From the NCBI RefSeq assembly GCF_014764385.1, contig NZ_CP061714.1:2418001-2482000 (forward strand): 64,000 nucleotides of DNA. The letters run 5' to 3'. The notes beneath the pieces were generated by a model. That model was not told the DNA's origin, did no database searches, and was given only the letters and a program-made list of their open reading frames with translations. Below, piece after piece: positions 33,310-41,896 of this stretch (positions within the stretch are counted from its first letter, which is position 1; the number at the start of each line of letters is the position of its first letter). The translations under genes and the position numbers were made by a program. Source of the DNA: Luteimonas sp. MC1825. Its GTDB lineage: Bacteria > Pseudomonadota > Gammaproteobacteria > Xanthomonadales > Xanthomonadaceae.

Positions 33310-33963
33310 ATGACCCTTGATTACGCCAAAGCCCGCGAAGCCATGGTCGAACAGCAGGTTCGTCCGTGGGAGGTGCTCGACACCCGCGTCCTCGACGTGA
33401 TCGTGCGGCTGCCGCGCGAATCCTTCGTTCCGGCCGCGCACCGCGCGCTCGCCTATGCCGACCTCGAGATCCCGCTTGCCCAAGGCGAGTCGATGATGAA
33501 GCCGGTGGTCGAAGGCCGGGCCTTGCAGGCGCTGGCGCTCGACGGCAGCGAGGACGTGCTCGAGATCGGCACCGGCAGCGGCTACCTGGCTGCGTGCCTC
33601 GGCCGCCTCGCGCGTTCGGTGCTCAGCATCGAACGCCACGGCGACCTCGCCGCCACCGCCCTCGCCACCCTGCACGCCGAAGGCCTGGACAATGTCGACG
33701 TCGAGCACGCCGATGCCTTCGCCTGGAACACCGACCGCAAGTTCGATGCGATCTGCGTCACCGGCGGCGTCGACGTGGTCCCGCCCCACTTCCTCGGCTG
33801 GCTGCGTCCCGGCGGCCGCATGTTCATCGTCCGTGGCCGCGCGCCGGTGATGGAGGCGGTGCTGATGCACGCCGACGTCAACGGTGCGCGCACGGAATCG
33901 TTGTTCGAGACCGACCTGGCCTACCTGGCCGGCGCGGCCCCCGTGCCGGCATTCGCGTTCTGA
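33310..33963 (+). CDS. pcm: protein-L-isoaspartate O-methyltransferase family protein
   Basis: A 217-residue SAM-dependent methyltransferase. MVEQQVRPWEVLD and RESFVPAAHRALAYADLEIPL are the PCMT opening, LEIGTGSGYLAACLGRLA binds SAM and FDAICVTGGVDVVPP follows. PCMT enzymes repair isoaspartyl residues; this tolC-linked subgroup has diverged in the region after the SAM site, so repair activity is not certain. It lies 26 bases upstream of tolC, a common arrangement in Xanthomonadaceae and Pseudomonas. Confidence 0.88.
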   Translation: MTLDYAKAREAMVEQQVRPWEVLDTRVLDVIVRLPRESFVPAAHRALAYADLEIPLAQGESMMKPVVEGRALQALALDGSEDVLEIGTGSGYLAACLGRLARSVLSIERHGDLAATALATLHAEGLDNVDVEHADAFAWNTDRKFDAICVTGGVDVVPPHFLGWLRPGGRMFIVRGRAPVMEAVLMHADVNGARTESLFETDLAYLAGAAPVPAFAF

Positions 33964-33989
33964 ACGCCAGTCCACACCAAGGATCCTCC

Positions 33990-35402
33990 ATGACCCGTCG
34001 TCCCCTCGTCCTCGCGCTCCTCCTGGCACTGCTGCCCGCCGCGGCATCGGCCGAAGACCTGCTGCAGGCCTACGAGCAGGCCCGCAACAGCGATCCGACC
34101 TTTTCCGCCGCCGAATCCAGCCGGCTCGCGACGCGCGAAGGCGCGGTGCAGGCGCGCGCGTCGCTGCTGCCCCAGATCGGCGGCAGCGCGTCGCTGTCGC
34201 GCTCGCGCACCGAGACCTCGGGCCGCGACATCGACGAACTTACCGGACAGTCCTTCGTCGGCCGCAGCGAGTCCGAAGTGACGTCCCGTTCGCTGGGCGT
34301 GAATCTCAACCAGGCGGTGCTCGACCTGGGCCGCATCAGCAACCTTCGCTCGCAGCGCGAACTGGCCACCGCGGCCGACTTCACGCTCGACTCGGCCGGC
34401 GACTCGCTGATCACCCGCACCTCGGCGGCGTACTTCAACGTGCTGGTCGCCATCGAGACCCTGGCCGCGGCGCAGGCGCAGGAGGCGGCGTTGAAGAAGC
34501 AGTTCGACTTCGCCGACAAGCGCCTGGAAGTCGGCCTGGCGCCGATCACCGACGTGCACGAAGCCCGCGCGCAGTACGACAGCGCGCGCGCCAACACCAT
34601 CGTCACCGGCAACGCGCTCGAGGACGCCTACCAGGCGCTGCGCCAGATCACCGGTACCGATGTCCGCAACCTCAAGGGCCTGCCGGAAGACTTCCGCCCC
34701 GCGCTGCCCACCGAGCAGGCCGTCGACGGCTGGGTTTCCAGCGCGGTCGAGAACAACCCGGGCCTCAAGGCGCTGGAACACCAGCTGCAGGCCGCCGGGC
34801 ACGATGTCGGCACCGCGAAGGCGGGCCACCTGCCCACGATCTACCTGTCCGGCAGCTACGGCGACACCGACCGCTGGGGCGACCCCACGGCGTTGCCGGG
34901 CGGCGCCATCGCCCGGCTCGACGCCGAGTCGAAGTCGCGCAGCGTGGGCCTGACGCTGGACGTGCCGATCTTCGCCGGCGGCGCCACCCAGTCCCGCGTA
35001 CGCCAGGCCATCGCCACCCGCGACGTGCGCCAGGACCAGTACGAGGCCGAGCGCCGCGCGCTGGTGCGCGAGACGCGCAATGCCTACCAGACGCTGGTGG
35101 CCGGCATCAGCGAGGTCGAGGCGCGCAAGGCCGCGGTGTTCTCCGCACGAAGCGCGTACGACGCCTCGCAGGTCGGACTGGAAGTCGGCACGCGCACGGT
35201 GCTCGACGTTCTCAACAACCAGCAGACGCTGTTCAACGCCGAGCGCGAGTACGCGCTGGCGCGCTACAACTTCCTGCAGAACCGGCTGCTGCTGGAGCAG
35301 GCGGCCGGCACCATCGACATCGCAAGCGTGCAGGACGTCAATCGCCTGCTGACCGTCGACGCCGAGACGCGCCTGCAGGCGCCAGGCACCAACGGCCGCT
35401 GA
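33990..35402 (+). CDS. tolC: TolC family outer-membrane channel
   Basis: A 470-residue exported protein with signal MTRRPLVLALLLALLPAAASAED. Two repeats of the TolC fold are visible: DLLQAYEQARNSDPTF opens the first, LEVGLAPITDVHEARAQYDSA the coiled-coil turn, and LEVGTRTVLDVLNNQQTLFNAEREYALARYNFL the second. It forms the trimeric tunnel used by RND pumps and type I secretion. AAGGA precedes ATG 33990 by 6 bases. It probably shares a transcript with pcm and could serve the nearby RND pump. Confidence 0.95.
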   Translation: MTRRPLVLALLLALLPAAASAEDLLQAYEQARNSDPTFSAAESSRLATREGAVQARASLLPQIGGSASLSRSRTETSGRDIDELTGQSFVGRSESEVTSRSLGVNLNQAVLDLGRISNLRSQRELATAADFTLDSAGDSLITRTSAAYFNVLVAIETLAAAQAQEAALKKQFDFADKRLEVGLAPITDVHEARAQYDSARANTIVTGNALEDAYQALRQITGTDVRNLKGLPEDFRPALPTEQAVDGWVSSAVENNPGLKALEHQLQAAGHDVGTAKAGHLPTIYLSGSYGDTDRWGDPTALPGGAIARLDAESKSRSVGLTLDVPIFAGGATQSRVRQAIATRDVRQDQYEAERRALVRETRNAYQTLVAGISEVEARKAAVFSARSAYDASQVGLEVGTRTVLDVLNNQQTLFNAEREYALARYNFLQNRLLLEQAAGTIDIASVQDVNRLLTVDAETRLQAPGTNGR

Positions 35403-35424
35403 GCGCGGCAGTTGGCGGCAAGGC

Positions 35425-35449
35425 AAACAGGGCGCTTCGGCGCCCTGTT
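35425..35449. terminator. hairpin between tolC and waaA
   Basis: AACAGGGCGC pairs with GCGCCCTGTT around a TTCG loop, 22 bases after the tolC stop and just before the convergent waaA stop. The stem is strong, but the following T-tract is poor, so it may terminate weakly in both directions or only protect the 3' ends. Confidence 0.6.
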
Positions 35450-35453
35450 GCGT

Positions 35454-36764
35454 TCAGGGCGCCGGCGGCAGGTTCGGCGCGATCAGCTCCATGGTGCGCG
35501 CCAGTGCGCCACGCCCGGCCTTCACCAGCTGCAGGCCCGCCTGGGCCATTGCCTCGTGCGCCTGGTCATCGGCGAGCAGCCCGGCCACCGCCAGGCCGAC
35601 CGCGTCGGCATCGGCGGCGATGCGCAGCGCACCGGCTTCGTCGAGCTGGCGTGCGATGTCGCTGAAATTGTGCAGGTGCGGCCCGGTCACCACGGCCACG
35701 CCCAGCGCCGCCGGCTCGAGCAGGTTGTGTCCGCCGACCGGCTGCAGGCTGCCGCCCACGAAGGCCACGCGCGCGCAGGCATAGAACTGCGCCAGCTCCC
35801 CGAGCGTGTCGATCACGAACACGTCGTCGTTGCCGTCAGGCCAGTGCGTGAACTGGCGCGTCGCCACCCGCCAGCCTGCTTCCACGCAGGCCTGGGTGAC
35901 GGCGCGGAAGCGTTCCGGATGGCGCGGTGCCCACAGCAGCAGCAGCGTTGGCCAGCGTTCGCGCAGGCGCCGGTGGATGGCGATGATCGCCGCTTCCTCC
36001 TCGGGGTGCGTGCTGGCCGCGATCCACGCCATGCGGCCACCGCTGTGCCCGGCGAACGCGGCGGCGGTGCGGCGCGCCGCGTCGTCCACGGTGATGTCGA
36101 ACTTGAGGTTGCCGAGCACGGTGACCGCCGCGGGCTCGGCGCCCAGGCGCACGAAGCGCTCGCCGTCGGCCTCGGACTGCGCGGCGACGCGCGCCAGCGT
36201 GCGCAGCGCCCGCGCCACCAGCGGGCGCAGCACGCGGTAGCCACGCAGCGACCGCTCCGACAGGCGAGCGTTGACCAGGTAGGCCGGAATGCCGTGGTCG
36301 CGGCAGCAGAACAGGAGGTTCGGCCACAACTCCGTCTCCAGCACCAGCGCGAGTCGCGGCCGGTGGTGGTCGAGGAACCGCCGCACCGCACCGGACAGGT
36401 CATAAGGCAGGTACACGTGGTCGACCCGGTCGCCCCACAGCGCCTGCACCCGGGATGAGCCGGTCGGCGTGATGGTGGTCACCAGCAGGCGAAGGTCGGG
36501 CCGCGCGGCCAGCAGCGCGTTCACCAGCGGCGCCGCGGCATTCACTTCGCCCACCGATACCGCGTGCACCCACACGCACTCGCCCGCGGCGGGTGGTGCG
36601 CGATAGATCGCGTAGCGCTCGTCCCAGCGCTGCAGGTAGCCGACCTGGCGGAATCCGCGCCAGATCAGGTGGTACACCGTGACCGGCACCAGCAGGTACA
36701 GCACGGCCGAATACAGCGCGCGCAGCAGGCGTTCAACGGCGCGTTCGCTAGGGGCGGCCTTCAT
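35454..36764 (-). CDS. waaA: 3-deoxy-D-manno-octulosonic acid transferase
   Basis: Adds Kdo to lipid A precursor on the cytoplasmic face of the inner membrane. A 436-residue GT30 enzyme with an N-terminal membrane anchor (LYSAVLYLLVPVTVYHLIWRG), VWVHAVSVGEVNAA, TTITPTGSSRV, YLPYDLSGAVRRFLDH, ETELWPNLL and the C-terminal FVGGSLQPVGGHNLLEPAALG. The start ATG 36764 removes a spurious extension. It is divergent from lpxL, and both act in Kdo2-lipid A synthesis. Confidence 0.95.
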   Translation of the reverse strand: MKAAPSERAVERLLRALYSAVLYLLVPVTVYHLIWRGFRQVGYLQRWDERYAIYRAPPAAGECVWVHAVSVGEVNAAAPLVNALLAARPDLRLLVTTITPTGSSRVQALWGDRVDHVYLPYDLSGAVRRFLDHHRPRLALVLETELWPNLLFCCRDHGIPAYLVNARLSERSLRGYRVLRPLVARALRTLARVAAQSEADGERFVRLGAEPAAVTVLGNLKFDITVDDAARRTAAAFAGHSGGRMAWIAASTHPEEEAAIIAIHRRLRERWPTLLLLWAPRHPERFRAVTQACVEAGWRVATRQFTHWPDGNDDVFVIDTLGELAQFYACARVAFVGGSLQPVGGHNLLEPAALGVAVVTGPHLHNFSDIARQLDEAGALRIAADADAVGLAVAGLLADDQAHEAMAQAGLQLVKAGRGALARTMELIAPNLPPAP

Positions 36765-36831
36765 GCGGCAAGGATAGCGAAGCCGCCGCGCCTGCGGCGG
36801 GCCGGTCGGCCCCGACCGGTAGAATCCCTGC

Positions 36832-37737
36832 ATGGCCGACCTCGATCACTCGCCGCCGCTGGCGCCGCGCCACTGGCCCACCTGGCTCGGCATCGGCGTG
36901 ATGGCGCTGCTGGCGCGCCTGCCGTGGCCACTGCAGCGTTCCCTGGGTCGCGCGCTCGGCGCATTGCTGCGCACCACGCTGCCGCGGCGCCGCGACATCG
37001 CCGCGCGCAACATCGCGCTGTGCTTCCCCGGGCTCGACGCCACCGCGCGCGAGGCGCTGCTGCGCCGGCACTTCGCCGCCATCGGCATCGGCCTGTTCGA
37101 ATTCGCGCGCGCCTGGTGGGGCTCGGTGGCGCCGCTGCGCCGCAGGCTGGTGGTCGAAGGCCTCGAGCACGTGCACGCGGCGCGCGCCGACGGGCGCGGG
37201 GTGATCGTGGTCTCCGGGCACTTCACCACGCTCGAGGTCTGCGGCCGGCTGATGTGCGACCACATCCCGCTGGCCGGCATGTACCGGCCGCATGCGCAGG
37301 CGGCCATGGAATGGGCGGTGCGCCGCGGTCGCGCCCGCTATGCCGCGGCGATGTTCCCCAAGCAGGACCTGCGCGGCGCGGTGCGCCACCTCAAGCGCGG
37401 CGGGCTGCTCTGGTACGCGCCCGACCAGGACCCGAGCCGCGGCGACAGCGTGTTCGTGCCGTTCTTCGGCCAGCCCGCGCACAGCCTGAAATCCACCCAC
37501 CAGCTGGCGCGGATGTCGGGCGCGGCGGTGGTGTTCTACCAGCACGCGCGCCGCGACGACGGCGGCTACACGCTGCGGCTGTTCCCCGCGACCGCCGGAT
37601 ATCCGACCGCGGACGCGGTGGCCGACACCGCCGAGGTCATGGCCGCGATCGAGACCATGGCGCGCGCCGCGCCCGAGCAGTACCTGTGGATCCACCGCCG
37701 CTTCAAGCGGCGTCCGGACGGGGGCTCGGTGTACTGA
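36832..37737 (+). CDS. lpxL: lipid A biosynthesis acyltransferase
   Basis: A 301-residue membrane-bound acyltransferase adding a secondary acyl chain to Kdo2-lipid IVA. N-terminal hydrophobic anchor, NIALCFPGLDATARE, the catalytic SGHFTTLE (an HxxxxE motif), GMYRPHA, WYAPDQDPSRGDSVFVPFFGQPA and the C-terminal QYLWIHRRFKRRP are all diagnostic. LpxL is preferred to LpxM from the general pattern, but the chain position cannot be proved. Its end overlaps the convergent ligase gene by 35 bases. Confidence 0.92.
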   Translation: MADLDHSPPLAPRHWPTWLGIGVMALLARLPWPLQRSLGRALGALLRTTLPRRRDIAARNIALCFPGLDATAREALLRRHFAAIGIGLFEFARAWWGSVAPLRRRLVVEGLEHVHAARADGRGVIVVSGHFTTLEVCGRLMCDHIPLAGMYRPHAQAAMEWAVRRGRARYAAAMFPKQDLRGAVRHLKRGGLLWYAPDQDPSRGDSVFVPFFGQPAHSLKSTHQLARMSGAAVVFYQHARRDDGGYTLRLFPATAGYPTADAVADTAEVMAAIETMARAAPEQYLWIHRRFKRRPDGGSVY

Positions 37738-39043
37738 CGCGCGCCAGCAGGCTGCCGGCATACAGCGCGGCGAGCATCAGCGTCAGGCCACCCCAGAACG
37801 TCGAATAGAACGCCAGGTGGGTGTTGAGCGGGAACACCGTTACCAGCAGGGCCAGCATCGCCGGCCGCGCGCGCTCGCGCGCGGCGACGTCGGCGAAGCG
37901 CCAGGCGCGCAGTGCCAGCGCCAGGCCGGCCAGCCACAGCAGCAGGCCGATGGCGCCGGTTTCGCTCAGCACCTCGAGCACGATCTGGTGGGCGTGCAGC
38001 GCCGGCCCTTCACCCCAGGCCGGCACTTCGCCGGACTGCGGATCGCACGCCGGGAACGCCTCGCGGAAGCCGCGCGCACCGACGCCGTTGACCGGGTGCG
38101 CGCGCGCCATGCACAGCGCCGCGCCCCAGATCCGCGTGCGTCCGGACAGCGCGCTGTCGACGCCGGTCTCGTCCGCCGACAGCGCATGGGTGGTGCGTTC
38201 GATGCGGTCGCGGACCTCCGGCGACGCGAGCCCGAGCGCCAGCACCGTGGCCAGGCCGAACGCGAACACCAGCAGCAGGCGCTTCCAGCCGAGCAGGCGC
38301 CAGCCGGACAGCACCAGCACCAGCGCGTAGGTCAGCCACGACGCGCGCGAGCCCGCGAACACGATCACGATGCCGATCGCCGCGGCCGCCACCACCCAGC
38401 CCGCCGTGCGCCAGCGTCGTCCGGCGGCGTACAGCGCAAACGGCGACAGGCTGGCCAGCACCACGCCGAGCTTGAGGTTGCAGGGCCCGAGCACGCCGCC
38501 CAGGCGGTCGACGCGCGCCAGTTCGTCGAGGTTGCACATCGGCCGCCCGCTGATTGCCTGCTTGGCGGCATCGATCCCCCAGAACAGCGGGCTGGTGCCG
38601 AAGGCGACTTCGGCCAGCGCGTCCAGCGTCCACACGCCCACGATCACCGCGAGCCCGATGAAGGTCAGCCGACGCCCGCGCTCGCTGGCCACGGCGATCG
38701 CCACCAGCCACAGGAACGGCAGGTAGCGCAGGTCGACCGCGGCTTCGCGCAGCGCGCGCGCCGGATCCACCGCGTCCGGGGCGGACAGCAGTTCCGGCAG
38801 CCAGTAGGCGAAGAACAACACGCTGGTCAGCGCCCACGCCGGCCCGCTGAGCAGCACGGCGCCGCCGCGGAAACGCGCGGCGAGCAGTTTGACGATCGCC
38901 AGCAGCGCACCCAGCACCATCACGCCCTCGGCATAACCCGGGGCAGGCCAGAGGGCGACGAAAGCCAGTACCCAGTGCGGTGCCCAGCGCCATCCGGCGG
39001 TTGCGGGCGCGCCTGCCGGCAGCGTGTCAGCGGAGTTCGTCAT
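37703..39043 (-). CDS. O-antigen ligase/polymerase family membrane protein
   Basis: A 446-residue inner-membrane protein with about 11-12 hydrophobic helices and a large periplasmic loop near residues 270-350. The Wzy_C region is visible: GSRASWLTYALVLVL, SGRTRIWGAALCMARAHPVNGVGARGFREAFP and HAHQIVLEVLSETGAIGLLLW. This family includes WaaL, which joins O-antigen to lipid A core, and Wzy polymerases; WaaL is favoured by the LPS neighbours. It overlaps the upstream glycosyltransferase by 17 bases. Confidence 0.85.
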   Translation of the reverse strand: MTNSADTLPAGAPATAGWRWAPHWVLAFVALWPAPGYAEGVMVLGALLAIVKLLAARFRGGAVLLSGPAWALTSVLFFAYWLPELLSAPDAVDPARALREAAVDLRYLPFLWLVAIAVASERGRRLTFIGLAVIVGVWTLDALAEVAFGTSPLFWGIDAAKQAISGRPMCNLDELARVDRLGGVLGPCNLKLGVVLASLSPFALYAAGRRWRTAGWVVAAAAIGIVIVFAGSRASWLTYALVLVLSGWRLLGWKRLLLVFAFGLATVLALGLASPEVRDRIERTTHALSADETGVDSALSGRTRIWGAALCMARAHPVNGVGARGFREAFPACDPQSGEVPAWGEGPALHAHQIVLEVLSETGAIGLLLWLAGLALALRAWRFADVAARERARPAMLALLVTVFPLNTHLAFYSTFWGGLTLMLAALYAGSLLARVSTPSPRPDAA

Positions 39044-40154
39044 AGACCGAGAGCGTGGCGTCCTGCATGGTGCGGAGCAAGTAGGTCACGGGAATGGCCG
39101 GCATCGTAGCCGGTCGCCGTGACGGCTGTCCGAGCAGCGCGCGCGCGCGCGCGCGAAGCGCCGCGGCATCGAACGCGGGCACCGCGCCCTCCGGCTGCAG
39201 CTCGCGCAGCAGTTCCCCCACGCCGCCATGGTCCCAGCCCAGCACCGGACGGCCGACCGCCCATGCCTCGACCACGGTGCGCCCGAAGGCTTCGGGCTTG
39301 CGCGACAGCTGCAGCACCAGGTCGCTGGCGGCGTAGGCATCGGCGATGGCCGACGTCGGCGCGGCGATCACCACCGCCCCGGCGATGCCGAGCGTGGTCG
39401 CGGACGCCTCGAGCTCGGCCACGTAGGCCGCGCGCGCCGGGTCGCGCGCGCCCGGCATCCACAGGCGTGCGTCCAGGCCGTCGGAGCGCAGCGCGGCCAG
39501 CAGCGCCAGCGCATCGCCATGCCCCTTGAGCCGCGTACCGCGACCCGGCAGCAGCAGCAGCGGGCCGGCGCCGCCCAGGCGGCTGTCGGCCGCGGCGGCG
39601 CGCGCGCGCGCGGCCGGGTCCGGCCACGGAGCGCGCGGGAACGATGCGGGATCGATGCCACGCGGGATCACGCGCAGGCGCGATGGATCGATGCCGGGAT
39701 ACGCGCGCAGCACGTAGGCGCGCACGGTGTCGGACACGCAGATCACGCGTTCGCCGCGGGTCATGATCGCGCTGTATCGCGAAGGCGAGTTCAGGCCGTG
39801 GACCGTGGTCACCAAGCGCGGGCGATGCGACTCGGGCATCCCGCGCAGCGCGCGCCAGGCGATCCACGCCGGCAGCCGCGAGCGTGCGTGCACGATATCC
39901 ACGCCGTGTTCGATGCACAGCCGGCGCAGCGGCCGCACCAGGCCCAGCGTGGCCAGCGCCTTGCGGCCCAGCGCCAGGTCCACGTGCAGCGCACCGGTGG
40001 CCCGCAGCGCCGGCAGCAGGCGCCCGCCCGCCGATGCGACCAGGGCATGGTGGCCGGCACGCACCAGCGCCGCGGCGATTTCGATGGTGGATCGCTCGAC
40101 GCCGCCGGACTCCAGCGCCGGCAACACCTGCAGGACCGTCAGCGGCCGGTGCAT
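39027..40154 (-). CDS. family 4 glycosyltransferase
   Basis: A 375-residue GT-B enzyme: LQVLPALESGGVERSTIEIAAAL opens the acceptor domain, and LPGRGTRLKGHGDAL plus KPEAFGRTVVEAWAVGRPVLGWDHGGVGELL form the nucleotide-sugar site with the EAFGxxxxE motif. It probably adds a core or surface sugar to LPS, but the donor and acceptor are unknown. It precedes the O-antigen ligase-like gene with a 17-base overlap, so translation is coupled. Confidence 0.9.
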   Translation of the reverse strand: MHRPLTVLQVLPALESGGVERSTIEIAAALVRAGHHALVASAGGRLLPALRATGALHVDLALGRKALATLGLVRPLRRLCIEHGVDIVHARSRLPAWIAWRALRGMPESHRPRLVTTVHGLNSPSRYSAIMTRGERVICVSDTVRAYVLRAYPGIDPSRLRVIPRGIDPASFPRAPWPDPAARARAAAADSRLGGAGPLLLLPGRGTRLKGHGDALALLAALRSDGLDARLWMPGARDPARAAYVAELEASATTLGIAGAVVIAAPTSAIADAYAASDLVLQLSRKPEAFGRTVVEAWAVGRPVLGWDHGGVGELLRELQPEGAVPAFDAAALRARARALLGQPSRRPATMPAIPVTYLLRTMQDATLSVYDELR

Positions 40155-40179
40155 GCGCCCGCGGCCGCCCGTGCCGGCC

Positions 40180-40380
40180 TCAGTCGACCAGCACGAAGTG
40201 CGCGCTGCAGTACGGGCAGTCAGCCTGGCCGCCGTCGGCTTCGATCGGCAGGTAGACGCGCGGATGCGAGTTCCACAGCGCCATCGCCGGCAACGGGCAG
40301 CTGAGCGGCAGGTCGGCGCGCCGGACCTCGTACTGCGTCTGGGCGTTGGCCACGGTGGACTGCGTCGGGGCGGTGGACAT
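40180..40380 (-). CDS. zinc-finger domain protein (NDUFS6-like)
   Basis: A 66-residue protein with SCPLPAMALWNSHPRVYLPIE and CPYCSAHFVL. The residues Cys28, His39, Cys55 and Cys58 form the zf-CHCC pattern shared with mitochondrial NDUFS6. Small proteins of this family are common in proteobacteria and their role is unclear. It lies 25 bases upstream of the glycosyltransferase on the same strand, so it may be the first gene of that operon. Confidence 0.85.
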   Translation of the reverse strand: MSTAPTQSTVANAQTQYEVRRADLPLSCPLPAMALWNSHPRVYLPIEADGGQADCPYCSAHFVLVD

Positions 40381-40445
40381 GGTTGCGATGCCAGGTGGAG
40401 AGCAGGGACCGGAGTTTACCGCGCCGCCAGCGGCACGGCCCGGGA

Positions 40446-41222
40446 TCAGGCCGGCAGTTCGAACAGCAGCGCGTGCGCGGCAGTGTCGGGTGCGGCCACA
40501 AGCGTCGCAGGCGCGGGCGCGGCCGCGTTCCAGGCGAGCCCGTCGCCCGCGGACATGGCCTGGCCATCGACCACTGCGGCGCCTTCGAGCAGTTGCAGCC
40601 AGCCGCGGCGTGCAGGCAACACGCCGAGCGCGCGCGATGCGCCGGCGTCGACGCGTGCGACACGCAGGCGCGCGTCCTGGCGCAGCAGGAGCGGACCGCC
40701 ATCGCGTGCTGCACGGTTCGCTCCGGCGGAACCGGCGCGTCGCGTGGCCCCGTGGAACACCCCGCCGGCGGCGAGCGTGTGCCACGCGTTGCGTGCCGCG
40801 GCCGGAGCCGGCGCAACCGCGATGCCGGGCGTCGCGTTCACCCGATCCGGCTGGATCCAGGCCTCCAGCAGGCGCAGTGGCGCGGCGGTCGACGCATTTT
40901 CAAGCCGGCACTCGATGCCGTGGCCTGCGCCGATCCACGCCACGCCGCCGGCGGTGACCTCACGCGGATCCAGGCCGGCGCACGCGATGCGCAGGCGGCC
41001 GTCCAGCACCAGCAGCACCAGCTCCATGTTGGCGACGCGCACGGCCTCGGCCACCGCGCCGGGTGCCCAGTCCTGGGTCGACAGCACCCGCAGCGCGCCC
41101 CAGCCCATCCAGTCGCGATCGATGGCGTCGCCGCGTGAGAACGCGTGCCACGCGTCCACGCCGCCGGCAATGATGCGACCGCGTGCGGCGGCGGGTCGGA
41201 GCAGCGTGCCCACAGGCAGCAT
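40446..41222 (-). CDS. pirin family protein
   Basis: A 258-residue cupin-fold protein. HAFSRGDAIDRDWMGWGALRVLSTQDWAPG is the pirin opening, followed by MELVLLVLDGRLRI, VAWIGAGHGIECRLENAS and LRLLEAWIQPD; a second cupin half is weaker and alanine-rich. The usual metal-binding HPHRG-like histidines are not evident, since HAFSRGDA occupies that region, so it may be a non-enzymatic member. ATG 41222 overlaps the upstream reductase stop as ATGA, giving coupled translation. Confidence 0.8.
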   Translation of the reverse strand: MLPVGTLLRPAAARGRIIAGGVDAWHAFSRGDAIDRDWMGWGALRVLSTQDWAPGAVAEAVRVANMELVLLVLDGRLRIACAGLDPREVTAGGVAWIGAGHGIECRLENASTAAPLRLLEAWIQPDRVNATPGIAVAPAPAAARNAWHTLAAGGVFHGATRRAGSAGANRAARDGGPLLLRQDARLRVARVDAGASRALGVLPARRGWLQLLEGAAVVDGQAMSAGDGLAWNAAAPAPATLVAAPDTAAHALLFELPA

Positions 41223-41812
41223 CACTCGATCCTCGCGGCCTCGTCGAACGACAGCCGCGGCGAACGCGGGAACAGCTGCGCCGGGTCGCCGTAACCGAGG
41301 TTGACCAGGATGTTGGAACGCACCGCCGTGCCCTGGAAGAACGCCGCATCGACCATCGCGTTGTCGAAGCCGGTCATCGGCCCGCAGTCCAGGCCCAGCG
41401 CGCGCGCGGCCAGGATCAGGTAGGCGGTCTGCATGCTGGAGCCGCGCAGGCCCACGCGCTCCAGGCGCGCCTCGTCGGAGCCGGCGAACCACGAGCGCGC
41501 ATCGGTATGCGGGAACAGCACCGGCAGCTTGTCGTAGAACGCCAGGTCGTGGCCGACGATCACCGTGACCGGCGCGGCCAGGGTCTTGTCGCGATTGCCG
41601 TCGCTGAGCGCCGGGGCCAGCCGCGCCTTGGCGTCCGCCGACCTCACGAACACGAAGCGCGCCGGGCAGGCGTTGGCCTCCGTGGGCCCGAACTTCACCA
41701 GGTCGTAGAGTGCGCGCAGGGTGTCGTCGCCGACCTCGCCGCCGATCGCGTTGTGGGTGCGGGCCTCGCGGAACAGGCGGGCAAGCGCGGTGGCGGGCAG
41801 TGCATCGGTCAT
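41222..41812 (-). CDS. nitroreductase family protein (malonic semialdehyde reductase RutE-like)
   Basis: A 196-residue flavin reductase. [63 protein letters not shown] and [11 protein letters not shown] match the RutE/HadB subgroup, which reduces malonic semialdehyde to 3-hydroxypropionate in pyrimidine breakdown. No other rut genes lie nearby, so the physiological substrate is open. GAGAGG precedes ATG 41812 by 8 bases. It is cotranscribed with the pirin gene. Confidence 0.88.
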   Translation of the reverse strand: MTDALPATALARLFREARTHNAIGGEVGDDTLRALYDLVKFGPTEANACPARFVFVRSADAKARLAPALSDGNRDKTLAAPVTVIVGHDLAFYDKLPVLFPHTDARSWFAGSDEARLERVGLRGSSMQTAYLILAARALGLDCGPMTGFDNAMVDAAFFQGTAVRSNILVNLGYGDPAQLFPRSPRLSFDEAARIE

Positions 41813-41896
41813 CAGGTGTCCTCTCGATCGCGGGTTCGGCTGGACGGGGAAGTGTAGAGTCCGCCCGGAGAAACCACAGGCCCGGCCCCGGAACGG

